DNA from: Chara braunii
Lineage: Eukaryota > Streptophyta > Charophyceae > Charales > Characeae
Direction: 5' to 3'
Assembly (NCBI GenBank): GCA_003427395.1
Contig: BFEA01000005.1
Span: forward strand, 8,256,698 to 8,291,373
DNA: 34,676 nucleotides
Below the pieces are notes generated by a model. It was given only the letters and a program-made list of their open reading frames with translations. It did no database searches and was not told the origin of the DNA. Positions 27,312 through 34,676 of the stretch are shown piece after piece (position 1 is the first letter of the stretch; every line of letters begins with the position of its first letter). The position numbers and the translations under genes are program-made.

Positions 27312-29185
27312 TTTTGCAACCTCTGATAAAAAGAATTCAGGGACCACAGAATAAGTCCTTCCCGGGTATTCCTGAAGAATATCAAAAATAAAAGAAGTGG
27401 GGTTCGAGCCCTTCACCAGTGCCATGGGCATTTTTTGACAAGGAAAATAAAAAGAGGAGTAAAAATAGAAAGAAGATTAAAACAAGTAGGAAGGATCCTC
27501 CCCACTCGTCTGACCCCATCCAGAATGTAGTCCTACCCAAGGGTGGAAACGCGAACCCTGTGTAGGAATATGCGTCTACCGTTACTATTTGGCCCAGACC
27601 CCCGAAACTGGAACTTCTAGAAAAGCGTGTTAGTCCGTTCCTAGGTCCCTGTCAGTCAGGTGGGACGATTACAATAGTACTACTTAAGGAGTGATTAGCT
27701 CTTTGCTAATCCTCTTTCACAGTAGTGCCGAATGCGCCTATACCATCGTGCGTCTCGATATTCAGATGCGCGTAGGTATAGTTGGGTGCGACGCTACCTA
27801 CGAACTTTCAGAATATCTGAACCAGTATGTCAAGGTCGTGCCATACAATACCCGCCGCTACCATTGCGGTTGTGTGCAAGCTGTCCGCCTCCTTTGTAAG
27901 GTCATTCCCGAGGTTCCCCATCGCTTTGTCTGCGTCATTCGCGATCGCCTGTTCCGTATTTCTTCTGGGGCTGTCAGTCGAGCTTACCCCATTGCTCAAG
28001 ATAACAATCGGGTGGAGGATAATCCTGTGACAGCAGGATGGACTCAGCGCTCTCTTTTGAGGAGATGCTGCACTTGCATCTCTCGGACTCTCGGAGGAAC
28101 CGCCGACCATGCCTCAAAACCAGAGGTGATGTGATCACACCAGCACTCTCCCCTCTCCACCACCTTATCATCTCGCGGCTCCTCGTCCTCAACGACTTCT
28201 ACTTCTACTTCTTCTTCTTCTTCTTCTTCTTCTCCTTCTCATTCCTCCTCTTCTTTGCCTCCCTGTCTCAGTCCGTTCTCTGTCTAAATGCATGATAATC
28301 CTAGGATGGGTTCTCATACTTCTCTTTGGGAAAAGATTAGTCACTTGCTGTGCTGTCCTGTTTCGGACACCTCTGATGAGCTAATCCGTGGCAATATTAG
28401 TGAAAAACATGTTTAAGGATGATTGCCACCACCCTTGCCACATCTGACTATACTCTCTCTCGCCTACCCTATATGTTGTAGAATGGTGAGTGCTAAATTG
28501 ATGGATTAGAACCACTAGTGATGAGTAATTAGGTGTTGATTGCTCTGATTGTCTGATCACTTACTATCTGTCGGCTGTTGCCGGTTGCATGTTGCCTGTG
28601 GAATGACTATCGTGCATGCTTGATTGAGGGGTCATGGGCTTGATCGATGGACATGGGGATGGATTGTGTGAATGGTGTGTGCTACCAGGCCATGCTGTTT
28701 GCTGATAGGAGCTCGCATCTCAAGCATCTATGGTACAGAGCCCGAATCTGCATGGGTTTTGACGATTGGACCGCTCAGCTACCAGAGGACTACGCCAGAG
28801 TACATAGTAGTGGAATGGTTGATTCCTGTGGGCAGTCGAATTTTACGTAGTCAGTTGAGCGCAGTGTAACGCCCGAATTACAAAATCCATTGCTATGACT
28901 GCTAAGACTAGTACGAGTACATATCGTGCAGCGACTTCTGATCGAGTCTCAACTCTAGGCATGAGCATAAACGTGATTGGTGTGAATAAGGAGTGGTTAG
29001 CAGGTTAACCAGTACGCCTAGGTGTGTGTGCATAGAATTTTGACATGTCTTTGATTTCGATGTGCTTATCGGAACACTGGTCATTTCTGTACAAATGTAT
29101 GTCGATCTTGCCTTTTGGAAGATAAGTAGTTGAAGGAATGCTATAGGTCGGGGTCTACCAGTGACGGGCGATGATGTTGACGCGT
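27310..29185. other. no gene seen; one (TTC)n tract
   Basis: A (CTT)n tract lies at 28195-28240. A minus-strand frame of 100 residues (28110-27808) and a plus-strand one of 147 (27691-28134) overlap, and I cannot support either. Two short overlapping frames at 28647-28869 likewise show no domain. Confidence 0.4.
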
Positions 29186-29189
29186 GCAT

Positions 29190-29575
29190 CCGATCTAGAA
29201 TATAGAGTTCATTTCACGCATTGAGGCCCTGATCTTGTTTGGGTAGGAAATCCTCGGCGCGTACTCGAATTTTTTGATTGGTAATTTGAGTAATCTGATG
29301 GTCGAAGCTTAATTGGGTTTTTCATTTGCAAGATCGTTCAGGCACGTAGCTGTGTGATGTCTTTCGACGGGTCGCGTAGAATTCCAATCTCGAATATAGA
29401 TTTCTTTTCACGCATTGAGGCCCTGGTCTTGCTCGGATAGGAAACCCTCGTTGCATACTCGAACATTTTCTTTTGTTGGTTAAATGGGTAGTCTGGTGTA
29501 GATGCTTGAAACTTAACTGAGTGTTTCATCTGCAAGATCATTCAGGCACATTGTTGTGTGTCAGAATTGGTAGAT
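29190..29575. repeat. 194-bp tandem duplication
   Basis: GAATATAGA followed by TTCACGCATTGAGGCCCTG, TAGGAAA and CTCGAA occurs with its CACGCA at 29215 and 29409 (offset 194). Similarity continues through CATTTGCAAGATCGTTCAGG or its CATCTGCAAGATCATTCAGG variant. Confidence 0.88.
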
Positions 29576-29849
29576 GTTTTTTCGTCATGGCGCACGTCGT
29601 GATCACACAGAGAGGATCATGATGAATGAGTCACCTGTGCAATACATTCACGAGTATGGCTAGAGCAGCTTGATTGATGGAAAAGATGGCTTCTTCGATT
29701 TCTCAAATCCGTGTCTATGAGAATTATGATTGGTACTTCATCCATTGTATTTGATCTCTCAGGGAAAGCCAATATCGTCGTCAAATCCGTATGTGTCCCT
29801 TTTCTCTCTTTCGTCGTCATAATCGTCCTCCACTCCTCCACGTCTTCCA

Positions 29850-29941
29850 ATTCTTCTTCTTCTTCTTCTTCTTCTTCTTCTCCTTCTTCTTCTTCTTCTT
29901 CTCCTTCTTCTTCTTCTTCTTCTTTTTCTTCTTCTTCTTCA
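29850..29941. repeat. (TTC)n microsatellite
   Basis: About 30 TTC units with three changes (TCC, TCC, TTT). Confidence 0.95.
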
Positions 29942-30400
29942 TCATAATCCTCCTCATGATCTCCTTCGATATAAAGAGCATATTAAATCATCAATATCTG
30001 CTCCTTCCCTCCCTCTCCCTCAACTTCGTTTCATCCGTAATCCTAATCTTCTTCTTCGTCTATTCCCTTCTCCCCGTGGAACACTTGAAAAGAGTATGGG
30101 AATGCAGCATCCTCTAGGAATTACATGGGTTTATTATGGGATAAAGAATGTGAAGGGTCCTATTGGAGAGTATCCTGTGATGTGACAATGATATGGAGTA
30201 CATATGCGTTGTGTACTGAGGCGCCCTCAATATGTGTTCACACACATCATCACACACATGTCCAGTAGGGAGAAGTACTCTCTATGGATGTCTCCTCTCA
30301 TGGCCGATACCCGTGACCTATCATTTGTGACTCATATTGGGATATTACGTTATTCTCTTTTATCAAGGCCCGTTCTCTCATTGTTTATCACCAGTTTTTC
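29942..30400. other. no gene seen upstream of retroelement ORF
   Basis: AT-rich sequence. An open frame from 30204 overlaps the next feature in another phase and has no recognisable content beyond a possible YPERNAYN segment; the true start of the retroelement ORF is unclear. Confidence 0.35.
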
Positions 30401-32054
30401 TTGGTTCAAATATCCAGAGAGGAATGCTTACAATCTTGTTCCTTGTCTTATTGCCAATTCGTCGCACCTGAAGTGCTGTGGATCGCTGACCTGGTCATCG
30501 GTGACAAAGCATGGCTCGCCCGTTTCCAACCCCCGTCCCGTTCCACACAGGCCCTGATTGCCTACGCTCAGAAGCAGGTGTTAGCAGAGGTTAAGGATAG
30601 GTCCGTCTCTCCCGAGATTCACGCCCATCCTCTGATTAATCATTTATCGTTTAATGACTGGGCGGAACTGATCTACGTGTATAGATACAAGAGGAATGAC
30701 TTTGTAGATACACTGAACAGGTTTACGAGGGCCACCACTGCAGTGAGGGATGAGGTTGAGAGAGAAAACAAAATGATCAATGATAGCACCATTGAAGCGG
30801 AGGCAAAGTTGGTTCAACTCGGGGCTGCTGACTCCCAGTTTCACAGAAAGAAGGAGGTTAGTAACCCCAAAATTGCCGACGAAGAGGCATTGGAAGATGG
30901 GGAGGATGAATTGACAAAGGAGGAGAAGGAGTATCTGAGGAGGAAGGAGATTGAAATGGCTCAGACGAAAGCCAAGATTGAAACCACGAAGAGAAGGACG
31001 TATACGGACATGAGAAGGAATGCGTTCCTTCCCCTTGCCTCTCCCAGATGGGTAGAGACAATGACCACGGCTTTCTCCGAAAAAATATGGTCGTTAGAAA
31101 CGTTCAATTTCCTTGCTCTCATCGATCAGAGGGGGTATCGCCTCCTTGCGTCCTTGACACAGGATGAGCTGAAACAGGCCGTTGACAGAGCTCTTGAAAT
31201 GAACACTGCACCCCCCGATGTTAAATTTCCATTTAATGGAGATGGCGTCTTCCTCCCACCCATGAATGCCATGGATTCCAATAAGTGTTCCCTTCCTTGC
31301 CCTACCGTGATGATCAAGGGGAATAAACCCCCTCAGAACCCTTCGGCTCTCGCTGAGCTGACGAGGATCTGGAATGTCGGGAGGCCGTAGTGACGAGGAT
31401 CTGGAATGTCGGGAGGCCGTAGTGACGAGGATCTGGAATGTCGGGAGGCCGTAGTACATCAAGTGTCGATGCACTTCTGAAGGGAATGCTGACTGTGGGA
31501 CAGGCCCTGCCTGGTTTGATCACCTAGTCTGGTACCTCTTGTACCACTTGGATGTCATGTACCCTGATGCCCCCACTCCCAGGGCAAAAGTCTCATCTCT
31601 GATTAAGTGTCTCTCCACATGCTGGAAACCCCACGTACTCACATCCATATCTTTTGGATGTGTCAGGGAGGTCATGATGCTTCTGACAAAGAAGATCATC
31701 ATGAACCCATCACTGACGACTGAGACAATTCTGACTGGGGTGAACGGTGCAGATCGTAAGGCATTCAAAGAATGCGCAAAGCTGCTCCTCATGAGCAAAT
31801 ACGTTAAAAAGAGAGGTAGGACTTTTGAAGCAACATCGTCAGCAGGGGCAAAAAGACCCCATGTGGACGGACAAGGCTCGATGGACAGATTCGTGAGTTC
31901 GACTCCTCCATCTTCCTATCCCTTAGATGATTCCTCTCCACCCGAGTCAACTATCACAACGGTTGGAGGCAGGAGGGTAACACTACCCGCACAAGTCACT
32001 GGAGGAAAAGACAAGAGTCAGAGGAATACCCAACGCGCGATCTTTATCAATTGA
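30401..32054 (+). pseudogene. retroelement N-terminal ORF, broken by 32-bp triplication
   Basis: The frame 30401-31390 (329 codons) has a globular start (VLWIADLVIGDKAWLARF). It continues with HPLINHLSFNDWAELIYVYRYK and a charged, coiled-coil-prone K/E-rich stretch (30890-31010, DELTKEEKEYLRRKE), then WSLETFNFLALIDQRGYRLL. A TAG arises at the junction of the 32-bp triplication (31359-31454). Coding-like sequence resumes in two further phases: about 31440-31515, then 31515-32054 (LVWYLLYHLDVMYP, later a Ser/Pro-rich and basic tail with AKRPHVDGQG). It ends at TGA 32052-32054, which overlaps the ATG of the RT frame (TGATG). I recognise no Zn-knuckle or known gag domain. The assignment rests on position directly upstream of the reverse transcriptase. 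Confidence 0.5.
31359..31454 (+). repeat. 32-bp tandem triplication
   Basis: TGACGAGGATCTGGAATGTC plus GGGAGGCCGTAG starts at 31359, 31391 and 31423, with three identical copies. The period is not a multiple of three, so it shifts phase and introduces TAG at the first junction; likely very recent. Confidence 0.97.
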
Positions 32055-34267
32055 TGGAGCTATTCTCAAGTGTTCACCTATGTGGATATGTGCAGGTATG
32101 CAGAGGGTGCGTGGAAGAGGGACCTTCAGGGAGGAAGAGATGGAGAATCTTACCCAATGGCATGAAGGAGTCCTCTAGGTTTGTACATATCCATTATGTA
32201 GGGAAGATCTTGGATGGTATTAGCTTTGCCAAGATTTTTGAATCTGTCCTGCAACGATTCGTGAATGCCTCCATTTTAGCGACTTTGCTCACCATAGTAT
32301 TTGGTTGGGGCTATGATGAACCAATGAGTCGCTACCTGTACAAGCCTGCCCCCACCTTCAAATTTTTGAACCTGGAGGAATGGTACGAGTCCATGACCAA
32401 TGAGGGAACATGCCCCTGTGGCAAAATCAGAGAGTTTAAACCATTTCTGTATCTCGAAACACAGGATACGCCTCAGCCTTGTGTCGAACCAATGAGACAA
32501 GTGCTGACGTTGGAACCAAGTCTTGCAAATAACTCGGATCTTGAGGCTACTATTGCTAAAGGGCTTAACCACATCCCATTGAGATCTCCGACGAAAACGC
32601 AAGCTCTTCGGGCACTAATGAATGGATGGGAAAAGACGATCCAACTTATTCGGCAGAACAATTTTATCCCGAACCCACTGGTCAAACATATGACAGTATT
32701 GGTAAAACAATTACTTACCAATGAGTTGAGGAAGTCTCCAGCTTTGCTATGTAACTTAACCACACCGACCCAGATCAAGAGTGATGTACGGTTCCTCACT
32801 AAGCACCTGTACATTGCTGGGACTGATAAGGCATGTAGCACACCTTTCTTCGTATGTAAGCACCTGATTCAGGCATTGGCCCTTGAGAGATTGTCTAGCC
32901 CTGACTTTGAATTTCCAGGCATTCGTCCGAACCAGGTTATCGAAGAGGCGTTGAATTCCTTAAAAGAATCCTTCCCAATGGTTAGGAATGACTCTACGAA
33001 TCTCCCATACATTATGGTCATCTTTAAGCAGCATAAGAAGATGTTTAGATGGCTGACGAATGCGTCTGACACTTTCCTAACCAATCTAGCAGAGCTTATG
33101 GATTTGATCCTCAAAACCATCAGAGAAGAGGTCATGAAGCATTGCCATGAGATGACCAAGACTACTCGCGCGTTCTTTAGTGTCGAGACTACGTTTTGGT
33201 GGATCATTGACTGTGTTCAAGAATACTGTTTCAATTTACCCTCTCAAGTATTCTCTGTCTTCTCAGCAGACATTACCAAATGTTTTGAGAACATCCCCAT
33301 TAATGATACTGAAGATGGATTGCTCAGTGCTGTGACCTTCTTTGTGAGAATGGCTCAGAGAGATGAAGAACACTGAAGGGTACACTGCGGTTAAATGCAC
33401 CTATATGAGGAATGGGAAGGTGAACTGCAGAGGACTGGGAACTCCTCATGTGATGCTAATATGATCATTGACCTATGTCGCTGGATCCTAGCAAGACGCT
33501 ACACTGTGTTTGGGGATTCGGTATGGAGACAGCTAAAAGGGATCCCGATGGGACTTCCATGCTCACCCATTTGGTGTAACGTTTATTTTTTCAAATATGA
33601 GTATGGTTTTATAAACAGACTGATCAAGCTACGGGCATACGAGATTGCCTCACTGTTCAAATTTTCGTTCAGGTATGTAGACGATCTTCATGTCATCAAT
33701 AACCCATCTATTCAATGATTCCTTGATCTTGACCAGCCACGGCTCCCTGAGAATCCGTTTTGGATATACCCACTGGATATTATAGAAATAAAAGACCAGA
33801 CGTTATCTTACTCACAGGGCCCTGAGGGAATGGCATATGGAACATTAACTCAGTTCCTGCACCTTGATATCCAGGTTATTCTGAAAACAGACGGACTATT
33901 TGTCACGACGAAACACGACAAGACTAGGTCACTATCTTTCAAACCTGTCAAATATGTGAGATACGACTCTAACAGACCAGCTAGACTCTCGACCGATATC
34001 ATCATGTCGCAAACAACGATGATCATGCTCATCACAAACAGTCCGTGGGATGCAGCTAAAGACATTAAGATTCTCGTCGATACTATGGTTGGTAATGGGT
34101 TTCTCAGAACGAATTGTATTGGCGAAGCCCATAACGTCCTTGACCAAACTTATCTGTTTCAGAATTTTCGATGCTGCCATGCGACCACCAAGCGTCTGCT
34201 CAAGGTACGACATTTTATTGTATGTCATGATTTCTGTATGAATTTTTTTTTTTTTTTTAATTTTTAA
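32054..34267 (+). pseudogene. reverse transcriptase of a retroelement, several stops
   Basis: Phase 2 throughout, apart from one local double frame change. 32054-33376 holds a long N-terminal part (GTCPCGKIREFKPF, QIKSDVRFLTKHLYIAGTDKA, IMVIFKQHKKMFRWLT, which fits the RT1/2 'KxHK' region) and RT motif A (FSADITKCFENIPI, Asp at 33269-33271). Two stops (33374, 33389) follow. The intervening stretch reads better in another phase (EGYTAVKCTYMRNGKV), implying compensating indels. Motif B (GIPMGLPCSP, about 33539-33568) and motif C (FRYVDDLH, Asp-Asp at 33680-33685) are intact. A single TGA at 33716 then interrupts, and the thumb-like part continues to 34267 (IIEIKDQTLSYS, LHLDIQVILKTDGLFV). The RYVDDL box with NNP shortly after and the late IEIKD/LDI block resemble a group of non-LTR or Penelope-like RTs; I cannot fix the clade. 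No endonuclease domain is seen before the T-rich end. Confidence 0.8.
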
Positions 34268-34300
34268 TGTTTAAATTTTAATTTGGGAAAATTTGTCTGG
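34243..34300. other. T-rich tract at end of RT frame
   Basis: T16 followed by AT-rich sequence directly over the end of the RT frame. It may mark the element's 3' end, but it is poly-T, not poly-A, on the coding strand. Confidence 0.4.
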
Positions 34301-34560
34301 CGCCCCTGTAATTTGCGTTATTTCTTGTCCCGCCCCTCCTACGGCCGATCTACCCTGTCGCGCCCCTGGGCCAAAAAATATTTTCTGCAGGCCCTTGTCG
34401 GTAGTGACCACAACTTTCCAGGACGCCCTCCTTGGACTGACGGTGAGGCCCTGTGCCATACGTCCTCATGACGGGCAGCCATCTTTCTGCAATGCCCCTG
34501 CAGCCGTGAGGCACCACAAATTCGCATTTCCATCAGCCCCTGTGCCATATCGTCCGCTTC
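34301..34560. repeat. short repeats with CGCCCCT and CTGTGCCATA[CT]CGTC words
   Basis: GCGCCCCTG/CCGCCCCTCC words occur at 34300, 34332 and 34361, and CCTGTGCCATA[CT]CGTC at about 34449 and 34541, with TGCCCCTGCAG/TCAGCCCCTG words between. No gene. Confidence 0.5.
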
Positions 34561-34566
34561 CCTGCA

Positions 34567-34625
34567 AGTGTGTGTGTGTGTGTGTGTGAGAGAGAGGGAG
34601 AGAGAGAGAAAGGGTGAGTTGGTGA

Positions 34626-34676
<51 letters not shown>
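34567..34676. repeat. (TG)n(GA)n and terminal (CT)n microsatellites
   Basis: TG at 34567-34588, GA to about 34610, then CT from about 34629 to the last base of the window. Confidence 0.95.

Noticed and set aside
27390-27430. Possible third tRNA-like SINE (GGGTTCGAGCCC near 27400)
   Set aside because: A B-box-like word is present, but no A box at a suitable distance and no shared body with the two SINE copies.
27691-28134. 147-residue plus-strand frame
   Set aside because: No domain; an equally open minus-strand frame overlaps, so strand and coding status cannot be decided.
1-34676. CRISPR array or bacterial operon
   Set aside because: No regularly spaced identical repeats with unique spacers, no ribosome-binding-site-led gene strings; the ParB-like region is embedded in eukaryotic repeats.

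Overview
The window reads as eukaryotic, repeat-dominated nuclear DNA. It is rich in long microsatellites (AT, GA, CT, CA, TTC), diverged tandem repeats, a tRNA-derived SINE family on the minus strand, an inverted-repeat (foldback/MITE-like) element and decayed mobile-element genes. The only host-type gene I can support is a fasciclin (FAS1) secreted protein with a plant-style proline-rich N-terminal segment, a TATA box and a plant-like start context. I infer a green-lineage (streptophyte) genome; a charophyte alga such as Chara fits but is not proven by this window.

Layout. 1-6.55 kb is gene-poor and built of repeats: short repeats at 0.5-0.95 kb, a possible minus-strand ORF remnant at 1.0-1.7 kb, a ~100-bp-period array at 2.15-3.03 kb, a duplicated purine-rich minisatellite block at 3.2-4.4 kb, a 337-bp duplication at 5.1-5.6 kb, and a cluster of 'CGAGTTAGTTCGCACTT' motifs at 5.8-6.55 kb. 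6.6-14.5 kb is a large decayed gene or gene pair on the plus strand. It carries a ParB-type N-terminal domain (NGQHT box and a downstream ENxxR box), then a beta-class DNA methyltransferase-like domain whose catalytic and SAM motifs are replaced, then a long low-complexity repeat-rich segment, then a Ulp1/C48 cysteine protease domain with His, Asp, Gln and Cys all readable. 14.5-19.9 kb is non-coding repeats, including a 953-bp tandem repeat whose second copy is interrupted by a ~700-bp insertion of smaller satellites. 20.1-22.1 kb holds two weak minus-strand ORF remnants. 22.4-23.1 kb holds an inverted-repeat element, a U2 snRNA-like fragment and a SINE. 23.4-24.2 kb is the intact FAS1 gene. 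24.2-30.2 kb is gene-poor with microsatellites, a second SINE copy and a 194-bp tandem duplication. 30.4-34.27 kb is a decayed retroelement with N-terminal ORFs and a reverse transcriptase carrying recognisable A, B and C motifs. The window ends in a CT microsatellite.

The most interesting system is the 6.6-14.5 kb element. A ParB plus methyltransferase architecture is typical of bacteria and phages, but here it sits in a eukaryotic repeat landscape next to a Ulp1 protease. A ~22-bp dyad (arms like AAGTGCGA / TCGCACTT) recurs in clusters upstream, inside the coding repeats and downstream of it. I suggest, as inference only, that the dyads could be the binding sites (parS analogue) of the ParB-like protein. 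No transposase or element ends could be identified. All copies here are disrupted by frameshifts, nonsense codons and short tandem duplications, although introns could explain some of the frame changes.
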